DNA of 43,133 bases from Streptomyces sp. IMTB 2501. Lineage in GTDB: Bacteria; Actinomycetota; Actinomycetes; Streptomycetales; Streptomycetaceae. Below, piece after piece: positions 1-8,081 of this stretch (positions within the stretch are counted from its first letter, which is position 1; each line of letters begins with the position of its first letter). The stretch spans positions 1 through 43,133 of the forward strand of contig NZ_MQUS01000051.1 in NCBI RefSeq assembly GCF_001953885.1. The letters run 5' to 3'. Both the position numbers and the translations under genes were made by a program. The notes beneath the pieces are model-generated. The model saw only the letters and a program-made list of their open reading frames with translations. It was not told where the DNA came from and made no database searches.

Positions 1-424
1 ACCCACCTCCCCCCGGCGTTTCCCCCACCCCCGAACGGGTGAGAAAAGGCACAGGCCGCACACCAGGAGACCGCCCCGGGACCCAGAACACATGCAACCA
101 CCCCTGCAAGCCCGCCAGCCACGTCCGCAAAGACTCCGGATGACGCTCCATCGCCGGGACACACGGGCGCGCGGGCAGCACCACCCCTACCCGCAGCACC
201 GCAGGGTGAGCGACATGGGTGAAGGAAATCCCGATGATCCGAGGCGGCTCAGGCAACCGCCGGTCCAGCGTCCTGCGACGGTTCGTCGACGCCCTCGCCT
301 GCCGACCGCCCCGCGCCTGCCCCCAGGCGCAGGACCCCGCACGTGAAGGGCGGCCGGTAGCCTCATGCCGCGGGGCTGACCACCACCGACTCAGCCCCGT
401 AGCGGCCGCTCCCTGCTACTCACG
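1..424. other. No supportable gene
   Basis: Several open frames run through this stretch, but all are Arg/Pro-rich and low in complexity, as expected from out-of-frame reading of GC-rich DNA. None has a recognisable domain. The only structure seen is a perfect 9-bp inverted repeat at 371-379 and 391-399, listed separately. Confidence 0.4.
371..399. terminator. Possible hairpin terminator
   Basis: CGGGGCTGA at 371-379 pairs perfectly with TCAGCCCCG at 391-399 across an 11-nt loop. There is no U-tract, as is usual for terminators in high-GC actinomycetes. It lies 25 nt beyond the end of a possible minus-strand gene fragment at 425-575, so it could end that transcript. Confidence 0.35.
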
Positions 425-575
425 TCACGCCACCGCGCGGCGGGCCAGGCCGAGCTTGCTCAGCACGGTGGTCCAGTCGCTGACCATGGCGAACAGAGTG
501 GCTACTGCCCCCCGGTCCAGCGCAGACGGACGGTCGGCCAGATCCTGAATCAGCCCGGGTGCCGTGCCCAACGAC
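425..575 (-). pseudogene. Unidentified C-terminal fragment
   Basis: On the minus strand a short frame reads APGLIQDLADRPSALDRG, continues through FAMVSDWTTVLSKLGLARR and stops at 425-427. The residue mix looks like a helical protein and third positions are mostly G/C, unlike the neighbouring shadow frames. There is a stop just upstream and no start with a ribosome site, so if it is real it is the 3' remnant of a deleted gene. I do not recognise the family. Confidence 0.25.
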
Positions 576-639
576 GGAGCGTGTCACCCCGCACGCTCCT
601 GAGGCCCCCGGTCTAGACGGAAGGTCACCGCGGCCGGCC

Positions 640-1345
640 AGCGTGACGGGATCGGCCATCGCGATCACCAGACCGAGACCTGCGACGAGGCCGGCCCCGA
701 CGTCATCGTCCAGGTGGTCACCCACTCGGCGCCTCAGCAAGACATCGACGCCCTTGACCACATCCACGAACAGCCGACCCGGCAGGCCTTTCAGCCTGTC
801 GAGCACATCGTCGACGGCAGGGGATGTCACTCCGGACAGCAACCGTCCGGCGCCCGTGAAGTGGGACAACCCTGTGCCAGGCCGGGTCCGTGACGACCCG
901 CAGACCGCCCAGCGCCCGGGCTTCACGAAAGAGGACTCCCATATCAACTGGGACACCCGCACCGCCGGCTGTCCGTCCCGTTCCCTCGCAAGGCCTGCCG
1001 GGAACCGGGACACCGCCTGAAGCACACCTGAGCGTCGATGCCAAAGGACGCCGCATCTTCCTACTGCCAGAAGTCCAGCAGAAGATCCAAACGCAAGTCA
1101 GGAAAGTCCAGAACACCAGCAATTGGTAGCAGCGTTATGTCATCCACGCGGGTTGCGAAGCAACGGCGTCTGAAACGGTCCACGCTCGCGGCCTGCGTCA
1201 TTGCCACTGCTTCGGACTGGCAAAGACCCACGTCCAACACATGCTCCCAGCCGCCGGACCCAACATGTCCGCCTCAGCGAACGCTTCCCTCAGGCACTAC
1301 ACCGGCTTGTCCACCTCGCCACCCCCACCAACCTCCCACCCACCG
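640..1345 (+). pseudogene. IS1182-type transposase remnant (3' half)
   Basis: Three successive plus-strand frames carry blocks I recognise from actinobacterial IS1182-family transposases. About 680-800 reads VTHSAPQQDIDALDHIHEQ and then EHIVDG. About 919-960 reads GFTKEDSHINWDTRT. From about 1030 comes LPEVQQKIQTQV, then GCEATASETVHARGLRH and FGLAKTHVQH. Between blocks there are frameshifts, a TGA at 891-893 and an in-frame TAG at 1127-1129. The N-terminal half is missing and no terminal repeats were found. The order and spacing of blocks match the family C-terminal half, so this is a dead, 5'-truncated insertion sequence. The assignment comes from remembered family sequence, not from a search. 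Confidence 0.75.
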
Positions 1346-1448
1346 GGAGCGGGTGCGGCCACCCAAGGTGACGGCGCTCATGGGGGGAGTTCAGTCCCCG
1401 GTCCGCCGACCTGGCCGACGGTGGGACGGGTGGGGTGTGACGAAGGGA

Positions 1449-1466
1449 CCGGCCGTTTCCGGCCGG
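1449..1466 (-). terminator. Short GC hairpin downstream of the L,D-transpeptidase gene
   Basis: CCGGCCG at 1449-1455 pairs with CGGCCGG at 1460-1466 across a 4-nt loop. It lies about 75 nt past the stop codon of the minus-strand gene at 1541-2596. It is short, and palindromic GC runs are frequent in this composition, so the call is tentative. Confidence 0.35.
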
Positions 1467-1540
1467 CCTCAAGGGCGGGTACGACGGTGGTCTCGCGGTC
1501 GGCATCATCGAGTGCTGACCGGCGCCGCCACCCTAGAGTG

Positions 1541-2596
1541 TCACAGCGTCGCGGTCGTCTCCTTCCCGGACGCGCTGCCCGCGAGCCACTGGTCCCATTC
1601 CAGGTTGAAGTCGGCGTAGCCGTTGTCGGCCTCGGCTTTGGCGCGGGACGAGCCGGTGATGGTGACGGGGTCGCCCTGCTTCACCTGGCTGTAGAACCAC
1701 TTGGCGTCCGACATGGACAGGTGGACGCAGCCGTGCGAGCCGCGGGCGCTGCCGCTGCCCGGGGTGGGGTCGCCGGTCGAGTAGTGCACATATGTGCCGG
1801 ACTCGGTCAGATGGATGTCCCAGGGCAGCGTCAGGTCGTAGTAGTTGGGGCTGGACTTGTCGCAGCTGATGCCGACGCTGCAGGAGGTCATGTGGACCTT
1901 CTCCTGCTTGTCGATGACGGCCATCGTGCCGTTCCACGTCGGATACTGAGGGCTGCCCGCGTTGATCGACAGGGTGCGCAGCAGCTGGCCGTTCCGGGTC
2001 ACCTTCATGGTGTGGCCGGTGACCGACACATCCGCGCGCACATCATCGCCGATCGTGAAGGCATGCGTGTAGTTGCGCACGCCGTAGCGTCCATTGCCGT
2101 TGCTGACACCCTGCATGTCAACGTCGACCTTCACCTTGGTACCGGAGGGCCAATACGTCTGCGGCCGCCAGTCGACGCGCGTGCCGTCGCTGAACCAGTG
2201 CCAGGCGCCGACGACCGGCTGCGAGGCGCTCACCTTCATGTGCTTCTCCACCGCGGCCCGCGCCTTTGCCGCCACCGGGTTCGCGAAGACCACCGAGACC
2301 GGCATGGCCACGCCGACCGTGGTCCCCGTCTGCGGGGTGATCGTATCCAGCAGCATCGGCGGGCCCGCAGGCTTCGTCGGCGTGGGAGAGGCGCTCGCAC
2401 CCGGCTTGCCCGACGCCTTCGCGTCGTCCCCGCTCGCCTTGGCACTGGCACTCCCGCCGCAGGCACTCGTGCCCACCAGCATGGCACCCGTGACGAGTAC
2501 GATCCCTATGCCGCCCTTACGCCGTCCCACGACCTGCCCCGCTCTCTCGCTCTTCGGCCCTGATGGGCCCGACTCCCTGTCGGACAGCGAAGGCAT
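1541..2596 (-). CDS. L,D-transpeptidase lipoprotein (Ig-like plus YkuD domains)
   Basis: The 351-residue protein should be an exported peptidoglycan 3-3 cross-linking enzyme. The N-terminus has basic residues (GRRKGG, 24-29), a hydrophobic stretch (30-42) and a lipobox ending GTSAC, making Cys46 the likely lipidated residue. A Ser/Lys/Pro-rich linker (about 47-80) leads to an Ig-like domain typical of actinobacterial L,D-transpeptidases (about 81-185). The YkuD catalytic domain (about 190-320) contains YVHYS and the signature SHGCVHLS, with His288 and nucleophile Cys290. Cys239 and Cys245 could form a disulfide. The gene stands alone: the nearest upstream gene is over 500 bp away and downstream is transposase debris. 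The family replaces or supplements D,D-transpeptidases and resists most beta-lactams other than carbapenems. An ATG start at 2596 fits the signal region; in-frame starts further upstream look unnatural. Confidence 0.93.
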   Translation of the reverse strand: MPSLSDRESGPSGPKSERAGQVVGRRKGGIGIVLVTGAMLVGTSACGGSASAKASGDDAKASGKPGASASPTPTKPAGPPMLLDTITPQTGTTVGVAMPVSVVFANPVAAKARAAVEKHMKVSASQPVVGAWHWFSDGTRVDWRPQTYWPSGTKVKVDVDMQGVSNGNGRYGVRNYTHAFTIGDDVRADVSVTGHTMKVTRNGQLLRTLSINAGSPQYPTWNGTMAVIDKQEKVHMTSCSVGISCDKSSPNYYDLTLPWDIHLTESGTYVHYSTGDPTPGSGSARGSHGCVHLSMSDAKWFYSQVKQGDPVTITGSSRAKAEADNGYADFNLEWDQWLAGSASGKETTATL

Positions 2597-3133
2597 GGCT
2601 TGCAGTTGCGTCCGTCGCGTAAAACGTGTCCCAAAACTCGGTGCGCGCCGCCGGGCCGGACGCCATGACGGGCGCGCCGTCGTCGCCTCCAGAGCGCGCC
2701 GGGTTCGGGGAATTGGGACGCATTACTGAAGGCCGGCGGTATCGGCCGGCGTACAGAGCGGCTCCTCAAACGCAGGCCTTCGGCCTGTTGGAATCGCTCG
2801 GTCAGGGCGGTGGTGTGCGCGCAGGAACCCGTGCGTGCTCCAGTCGCGGCCTGGGGAGCGGGGACTCGGCGCCGCGCGCCTTGCCGCGGCGGCCGGCCCG
2901 CCTTTGCATCTGGCCGAAGGCTGCGCCGGACCTGTCGTCGGGTACGGCGACGAACACTGCCGAGGACGGTGTCTGGCAGGGCGTCGGCAGCCTCCGCGAC
3001 GTCACCGAAATGGCGTGACGGCTGCCATGCCAAGCGGCTCCGATCACGCTTGCTCGGTCCTGTCCGGCGGACCAATGCCTTCGGCTGGTGAGCCCCGGGC
3101 AGTGATCCGCAGCACGCGGCTGGGAACAGGGCG
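2597..3133. other. Intergenic region with no clear gene
   Basis: Overlapping open frames on both strands are Arg/Pro/Gly-rich with no domain signature. One minus-strand stretch near 2600-2680 reads TEFWDTFYATDATASHAF, which looks protein-like and could be a small remnant. It has no start or continuation, so I do not call it. The region should hold the promoter of the L,D-transpeptidase gene, but no convincing -35/-10 pair was found. Confidence 0.4.
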
Positions 3134-3640
3134 TCAGGCCATGGGGAACTTGGCAACGTACTCGTCGAAGGGCTCGATGCCGACTTCGGTACGGAGTTCA
3201 TTCATGCGCTCGGGCTCTTCGCAGGGCCACGGAATCGGTGCCCCGTCCTTCACCCCGGCGATCTGAGTGCCGTAGACCTGCTTGCGGCCCTCATTGACAA
3301 GCGTGCGGTCGCGCAGGAAGGCCAGCTCGCGCGGGCTGGCCGAGCCTGCCGACACCGCCCGCTGCATCAGGTGGAGGGCGCGCCGCTGAACGTCGAGCTG
3401 CCGGTCGGCGTGCTGGGCGATCAGCCATGCTGCGCGTGCGGCTTCCTCGCCGACCATTTCTGCCGTCGGCCAGCCGTACTCGTCCATGATCTCGCCCAGC
3501 CGGTCACCGTGTCGGGCGGTCAGTCGCCGCCAGGCCAGCTGCTCGGCGGGCTCATCGCTGTTCGCGCGGACTGCGGACTGGTGATCGGCCGCAGCCATGT
3601 CCGTGAGCTCCACGGCCAGCGCGGCAACGTCGTGTGCCAC
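3134..3640 (-). CDS. DUF6624 domain protein
   Basis: From the GTG at 3640 the product is about 168 residues; an in-frame TTG at 3685 would add 15. The core matches my memory of DUF6624: an acidic helical start, then DEYGWPTAEMVGEEAARAAW, IAQHADRQLDVQRRALHLM, a Ser/Pro-Arg-Glu helix, and the block LRDRTLVNEGRKQVYGTQ. No signal peptide or membrane segment is visible, so it is probably cytoplasmic. Biochemical function is unknown. The GTG was preferred because family homology begins there; the upstream residues look unrelated and neither start has a strong ribosome site. It is monocistronic and sits just beyond the 3' end of a decayed IS5-type transposase. Confidence 0.75.
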   Translation of the reverse strand: MAHDVAALAVELTDMAAADHQSAVRANSDEPAEQLAWRRLTARHGDRLGEIMDEYGWPTAEMVGEEAARAAWLIAQHADRQLDVQRRALHLMQRAVSAGSASPRELAFLRDRTLVNEGRKQVYGTQIAGVKDGAPIPWPCEEPERMNELRTEVGIEPFDEYVAKFPMA

Positions 3641-3762
3641 TTTCAACTCCCAGGTCAGATCGGCGGTTGTGCCCGTTGCCCGCAAGCCTAAAGGTGCAAA
3701 TCAGGCGTAAAGATCATTCCGGAGGACGGTGACAGGCACCTCGCCGCACGGGGATAATGGAT

Positions 3763-4680
3763 CTACCCCCGAAGCCAGAGCTGGATCGCTACGACAGTCG
3801 CGGTGCCCTGGAAGACATGGGCACGCGCTTGTCGAACCTCGTGGCCACGGCCCGGAAGTTCTTGAGGGCGTTGCTAGTCCGCTCAACTTCATTGCTTCGC
3901 TCGCAGATCGGCTTGTCGAAGCCGACGGGTCGGCCGCCGCGGCTGCTGCGGCGCCTTCGGTCGGCCCGCTGGTTGCCCGGTTCGGGGATGGTGTGTTCGA
4001 TCTGCCGTCTGTGCGGGTAACGGCGGTTGCGGCGGCGAGGAGTACGCCTTGTCACCGCCGAGATGATCCGGTCGGGTGCGGGGATGTCGACCGCCGAGGC
4101 GGCCAACGCGGATGCGTTTCCAGGACGGGGATGAGCTGCGGGGCATCGCCCGACTGGCCCGGAGTGATCAGCAGGGCCAGTGGACGGAGCCTGCCCTCTA
4201 CGGCGAGATGGATCTTGCTGGTGAGGCCGCCCCGGGAGTGTCCGAGCCCCTCGTTGGGACGGTGATGTCGGGGCGTGTGTCTTTTCCCGGCACTCGCGGG
4301 GGTCTCCTGCGCGCACCGGCGGCATGTTGGTGGGCCCGGCAGGAGGTGGAGTCCGCACTCACCATGGACCGGTCGATACGGCCTTCCGTGTCGGCGTCGG
4401 CCAGGACGGCCGGAAAGACCGTGTCCCATGTGCCGTCGGCCGACCAGCGTCTGTGTCGCTCATACATGGTCTTCCACTTGCCGAAACGCGCGGGCAGATC
4501 CCGCCATGGCACCCCGGTGCGCTGCCGGAAGAGGATCCCGTCAATCGCCCTGCGATGGCTCGCCCAACGTCCGCCCGGCTGGCCGGACTTCGGCAGGCGC
4601 GGACGCAGCCGTGTCCGTTCGTCGTCCGCGAGATCTCCCCGACCATAGACATGGCAACGGCTCAAATCCGAGGCAGTCAC
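3763..4680 (-). pseudogene. IS5-family transposase, multiply frameshifted
   Basis: A complete IS5-type DDE transposase is visible but spread over at least four segments in different frames. The N-terminal part (about 4680-4330) reads RGDLADDERTRLRPRLP, IDGILFRQRTGVPWRDLP and SADSTSCRAHQHAAGA. The next frame (about 4270-4110) carries LGHSRGGLTSKIHLAVEG and LLITPGQSGDAPQLIPVLE. A third frame carries RPDHLGGDKAYSS. Back in the first register comes GGRPVGFDKPICERSNEVER then FRAVATRFDKR, and a last shift gives RAHVFQGTATVVAIQLWLRG and a stop at 3763-3765. All catalytic blocks are in the right order, so this is a full-length element killed by small indels rather than deletion. Terminal repeats could not be identified. 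The start is uncertain; the GTG at 4680 is one option. Confidence 0.8.
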
Positions 4681-4733
4681 ATGCTCCGCCGGACGAGGCC
4701 CAGGCAGCCGGTATCGGGCCAACGGCCGCCCGT

Positions 4734-4739
4734 TAGGGT
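4734..4739 (+). promoter_or_regulatory. Candidate -10 box for a leaderless transcript
   Basis: TAGGGT lies 7 nt before the GTG start at 4747. In Streptomyces this spacing puts the transcription start at or next to the start codon, giving a leaderless mRNA. It fits the lack of any purine-rich ribosome site before that gene. No clear -35 element is seen. Confidence 0.45.
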
Positions 4740-4746
4740 CGAGTCC

Positions 4747-5742
4747 GTGAACATCAGCGACCTGGAGGAGCTCTCCCACGCTTGGGAAGAGATCCGTGCA
4801 GAATACGACACCCTCTCCGACGCCGAGTACGACCAGAAGGTGCTCCACTGTGCCGCGGGCCTCGCCGCCGACCCGGCCGGAGAGTTGGCCTATGCCTGGA
4901 CGCTCGGCCTGGTGCTGATGGCCCCCTACCTCGGCTACGCGATCGACGACACCGGCAAGCCCGAAGCCGTCGCCGCGCTGCGGGCCGCCGACGGCGCACT
5001 GCACAGCCGTCCCTGTGCCCATGACGAGCACCCCTATGAGGAGCACGAGGAGGAATTCGACCTCGACCTCGCCGAGCAGCTCCGCGGCCTGGCGGACCCG
5101 GCCGCGGAGTGGGACGAGAACCACTCCCGGGAGGTATGGCTTTGCCCGAGCAACATCGCGGGCTTCGCCCGCATCGCCCTGGACATCATCGAACCCGGCT
5201 CCGTCCGCGACGTCCCGCCCCGCCTGCCGGTCGGCACCGAAGACAAAGTCAGGAGGCTCGCCTCGGTGCTCCACGGTTACCCCCTGGCGGGAACAGACGT
5301 TGAATGGGAACTCACCGCCGCGGCGCTGGACCTCTCCCACGCCACTCCGGAGGACCGGCCCGGACACCTCCTGACCGTCCAAGCCGTCACCTCCTACGTC
5401 ACCTCCGACTGGTTCGAGCAGATCCCCGTGCTCGACGAACTCATCGGCGCCGTGGAGAAGACACTGCCCCACTACGCACAGGCCACCTGCGACCACGACC
5501 AGCACGCTGAGCCGCCCCACCGGTCCCGGGAACCCGGCGAACTCGGCATCGTCCTCTCCTCACCGGGCGGGCGGGCCCTCTACGAGCTCGACCGCAATGA
5601 GGACGAGGACGCACCGCTGCAGAACCTGCTGTGCCCGGTCGCCCTCGCCTCGATCGCCGAGGAATCGCTGCACCGCCTGCGCTCGCGACGCGCGTGGCTC
5701 ACGTCAGGCCAGACGGCGTCCCCCGCCCCGGCACAGGAGTAG
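4747..5742 (+). CDS. Conserved hypothetical acidic protein
   Basis: From the GTG at 4747 this encodes 331 residues. Codon use is strongly actinobacterial and continuous to the TAG, so it is a real intact gene. It is acidic and mostly alpha-helical. Visible features are repeated Asp/Glu-rich patches (DEHPYEEHEEEFDLDLAEQL near residue 95), a His-rich acidic stretch (CDHDQHAEPPH near 250) and alternating Leu/Ala helices reminiscent of helical-repeat proteins. No signal peptide or membrane segment is visible. I do not recognise the family and assign no function. The open frame continues upstream into the transposase debris, but that part lacks coding character, so the GTG after the -10-like box was chosen. 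It converges on the small His-rich gene downstream with about 140 bp between stops. Confidence 0.75.
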   Translation: MNISDLEELSHAWEEIRAEYDTLSDAEYDQKVLHCAAGLAADPAGELAYAWTLGLVLMAPYLGYAIDDTGKPEAVAALRAADGALHSRPCAHDEHPYEEHEEEFDLDLAEQLRGLADPAAEWDENHSREVWLCPSNIAGFARIALDIIEPGSVRDVPPRLPVGTEDKVRRLASVLHGYPLAGTDVEWELTAAALDLSHATPEDRPGHLLTVQAVTSYVTSDWFEQIPVLDELIGAVEKTLPHYAQATCDHDQHAEPPHRSREPGELGIVLSSPGGRALYELDRNEDEDAPLQNLLCPVALASIAEESLHRLRSRRAWLTSGQTASPAPAQE

Positions 5743-5880
5743 CCCTCGTCTGCTCGCCAGGACCAGGCGATGGGCCGCGAGACCTCCACACCCGTCCTGC
5801 TTGAGAACCACTCGGTTAGAGCTGCGTCATCACAGCAGGCTCGTCTTGTGTGCCAGCGCTGACAGCGCCTGAGTTCCCGA

Positions 5881-6162
5881 TCAGCGGGCCGCCAGCACCA
5901 ACACCACGAAGCCGATGACCAGTACCAGGCCCAGCGTCACACGCATGGGACCCACTCCCGCGAAATCGCCTGATGACCCACGACGTCGCAACGAGGAGAT
6001 CCAGATGAAGCCCTGCGAGTCCCCAGTGTGATGGTGGTGCTGGAGGTTGCCGTGATGGTGATGCTGGGAGTTGCCGTGGTGGCCCAGACCGCCACTGTGA
6101 TGATGCCCGCTGAATCCACCCCCGTGGTGGCCGCCCCCGCTGAACCCTCCACCGCCGTGCAT
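5881..6162 (-). CDS. His/Gly-rich single-helix membrane protein
   Basis: From the ATG at 6162 (93 residues) the first half is almost entirely Gly, His and Ser, with about 16 histidines in the first 45 residues clustered as HH, HHH and two HHHH runs. A basic SSLRRRGSSG segment (about 55-64) precedes one C-terminal hydrophobic helix (VTLGLVLVIGFVVLVLAAR, about 75-93) that ends the protein. By the positive-inside rule the basic segment probably stays inside, which would put the His-rich part in the cytoplasm as a tail-anchored protein; this is inference. Such clusters usually bind Ni, Zn or Cu, but no family was recognised. A GGGGTGA stretch about 8 nt upstream could serve as ribosome site. A GTG three codons upstream is an alternative start. 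Confidence 0.55.
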   Translation of the reverse strand: MHGGGGFSGGGHHGGGFSGHHHSGGLGHHGNSQHHHHGNLQHHHHTGDSQGFIWISSLRRRGSSGDFAGVGPMRVTLGLVLVIGFVVLVLAAR

Positions 6163-6494
6163 AGTGTTCACCCCGTCGTTCGTGATCCGATTCTTCACCG
6201 CCCCTGCCCCGATTTCGGCGGTCAACACCTGAACCGGCGAGATCACGACCGAGAACCGGGGCGCTGTGCGTCCTGCCGCAGAACCCCTTCGGCTACGGCA
6301 CCGGACGCAATGGTGGCAAGCTTGCACGCCCAGCCCGAGCATCTGCACAAGATCGTGGCGTCTGGCGGGACGGACATAAACGGCGGAGGTCTCCCTACGG
6401 GAAAAGCCACCTGCAGCGCGGTCTGGCTTGCGGGCACGACGCAAGCGGTCGTCCTCCGGGTAGTGCTTCCGGGCTTCAGCCCTTGATTCGGCCG
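6163..6494. other. Intergenic, no gene seen
   Basis: Open frames here on both strands lack family motifs and are not supported by a start site. The minus-strand frame continuing upstream from the His-rich gene loses its compositional character before 6162, which supports the internal start chosen for that gene. Confidence 0.4.
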
Positions 6495-6532
6495 CAGTGC
6501 TGGTACGTCACGTCGGTGACGTACCAGCACTG
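6495..6532 (-). terminator. Perfect 17-bp hairpin terminator of snapalysin gene
   Basis: CAGTGCTGGTACGTCAC at 6495-6511 pairs without mismatch to GTGACGTACCAGCACTG at 6516-6532 across the tetraloop GTCG. It begins 50 nt past the stop of the minus-strand snapalysin gene. The strong stem and small loop fit a factor-independent actinobacterial terminator lacking a U-tract. Being symmetric it could also block rightward transcripts. Confidence 0.8.
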
Positions 6533-6582
6533 ATGGGTCGCCGTAACGCTGCGGAGCCGGGCTGTCGCTGAGTTGAGGGGGG

Positions 6583-7191
6583 TCAGTGCGCGTGGGCCAG
6601 GGTGCGGTTCGACCAGACGTCGGGGATGTCGATGCGGTGGGTGGCACGCAAGGCGGTGCTGCGGCTGTTGGCGTAGTTCTGGTCGACCTGGGCGGCCTCG
6701 GCGGCGTCCGGTTTGGCGTTGGTGCAGGAGGTGCCCGGGCCGTGGCCGGACATCAGTTCGGAGCAGGGGCCGCTGTAGTCGTCGGGGAGTCCGAAGATGT
6801 GCCCGGTCTCGTGGGCGGCGACGCGGGTCGCGTCGTACCCCTCGTTCAGGGCTTCCTGTCCGAGGTCGACCTCGCCCTTGCTGCTGCCGGGGAAGATGGG
6901 GCCGAGGGTGGTCTGCGGCCAGCCGTTGGTGGCCACGTAGGTGTAGTCGGCCGAGCTGGATGAACCGGCCTTACGCAGCTGCACGTTGTGCTCCGCGGCG
7001 TTCCAGTTGGCCACGGCCCGGTCGATCGCACTCCCCCAGGAGCCGGCCCGGCTGTCGTCGTAGGTGAGGGTGACGACGGCGGCCGGGCGCGGTTGCGCGG
7101 CGGTGTGTGCGGGTTGGGCCGACGCGACGCCGACGGTGGCGGCCAGCACGGCCGGGACCAGCGCCGCCGTGGCGGCTATGCGTGTACTCAT
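6583..7191 (-). CDS. snpA: Snapalysin (M7 extracellular metalloprotease)
   Basis: The 202-residue precursor is a small secreted neutral protease. A signal peptide (about 1-25, ending VASA) is followed by a short propeptide and the mature catalytic domain. The zinc site AAHETGHIFGLPDDYSGPC is diagnostic of peptidase family M7: His127 and His131 plus Asp137 bind zinc and Glu128 is the catalytic base. Cys143 and Cys156 probably form the family disulfide. The length is a little under the 220-230 residues I recall for Streptomyces snapalysins, with a short pro-region. In other Streptomyces the gene is often next to a divergent LysR activator; here the divergent neighbour is unrelated debris. An AAAGGAGG motif lies about 12 nt before the ATG, a long spacing. 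It acts outside the cell on milk-type and other proteins. Confidence 0.95.
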   Translation of the reverse strand: MSTRIAATAALVPAVLAATVGVASAQPAHTAAQPRPAAVVTLTYDDSRAGSWGSAIDRAVANWNAAEHNVQLRKAGSSSSADYTYVATNGWPQTTLGPIFPGSSKGEVDLGQEALNEGYDATRVAAHETGHIFGLPDDYSGPCSELMSGHGPGTSCTNAKPDAAEAAQVDQNYANSRSTALRATHRIDIPDVWSNRTLAHAH

Positions 7192-7435
7192 GGGGCTGAT
7201 GCGCCTCCTTTAACCGCTAGTGCTACTACAAGGTTCATCTGTCTTACCACGAACATGACAAGCTCTAACAAGGGTGCGGGGCGAATCGGCCGAGCTGGCA
7301 AAGGAACTGACGTCGACCCAGCCCACGCCCCACATCGCCTTCGCCGACCCCCCCGGCGCGGAACGCCTCCCCCTTCAGGCCCGGGCGCGGTCGCGGTCAC
7401 AGAGACCAAACGCATTCACACGGCGGCCGTGCTGT
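7192..7435. other. Upstream region of snapalysin
   Basis: This AT-richer stretch (7200-7270) is the expected promoter and operator region of the snapalysin gene. No confident -35/-10 pair or LysR-type dyad could be named. Beyond 7280 the sequence is uninformative. Confidence 0.4.
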
Positions 7436-7660
7436 TCAGCTCAGGCCGGAGGTGGGTGGAATCGTATTTCGGTGGGGAGTTGGTGGGTGAGGGTCTCGCC
7501 AAGGGGGGTCGGGACGACCGGTGTGGCCGATGCCGAGTTGGGCAGCCAGGTCTGTGACATGGAGGCGGGCGGCGGCCTCCAGAAGCTGGGCGTAGGTGTC
7601 GGTGGCGCTGCGGACGCGGTACCTGGCGGCCAGGACGGGGGCGGCGGTGAGTGGGGCGGC
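7436..7660 (-). pseudogene. Possible ANTAR-domain C-terminal remnant
   Basis: The minus-strand frame ending at 7436 contains VLAARYRVRSATDTYAQLLE followed by AAARLHVTDLAAQLGI. This helix pattern resembles the ANTAR RNA-binding domain (a three-helix bundle read as xLMxRY...A..LL...A...N.KL.D.A). A Pro-rich tail follows. Upstream the frame enters DNA that clearly codes on the other strand for a kinase fragment, so at most a 3' remnant is left. The resemblance is by eye only and could be chance. Confidence 0.3.
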
Positions 7661-7677
7661 TGGCCACGCGCGCCCGT

Positions 7678-8081
7678 CATGAGGGAAGTGCAGGAGCTGG
7701 TCGAGGAGGCACGCGCTGCCGGGCAGCACGTCGAGCTGGCCGTCGAGGGTGTGTCCGGGCAGGCCCCCACCACGTACCGTCTGGCCGTGTACCGCATCGT
7801 CCAGGAAGCACTGACCAACGCCCGCAAACACGCCGACAGCGCCGCGGTGCGGGTACACATCGACTACGGGCCTCCCGCCACCCTCGTAGAGGTCACCAAC
7901 ACCCCCGGCACTCCCCGCCCGGGCACCGTCGACTCCCGCTACGGACTCGTCGGTCCGCGCGAACGCGTCACCGCCCTGGGCGGCCGCCTCGACGCCGGAC
8001 CCGCCGGTGCCGGTGCCTGGCCGGCTGGGCGCCCGCATCCCCCACCCCGCCGACAGCGAACAGAACGGCACCCTCACATGA
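7678..8081 (+). pseudogene. NarL-type sensor histidine kinase, C-terminal remnant
   Basis: About 130 residues of a two-component sensor kinase ATPase domain are present: VQELVEEARAAGQHVELAV, then the N-box YRIVQEALTNARKHADSAAV, VEVTNTPG, and a G-box region SRYGLVGPRERVTALGGRL. The membrane and dimerisation domains are missing and unrelated sequence lies upstream. One extra C near 8021 breaks the frame. Without it the protein reads GAWRLGARIPHPADSEQNG and ends at a TGA (8079-8081) that overlaps the ATG of the response regulator, the usual coupling for such pairs. The kinase is therefore both truncated and frameshifted, leaving its partner an orphan. Confidence 0.8.

Noticed and set aside
1241..2563. 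Plus-strand open frame across the L,D-transpeptidase gene
   Set aside because: Its first part belongs to the IS1182 remnant and the rest is antisense to a gene with clear lipobox and active site.
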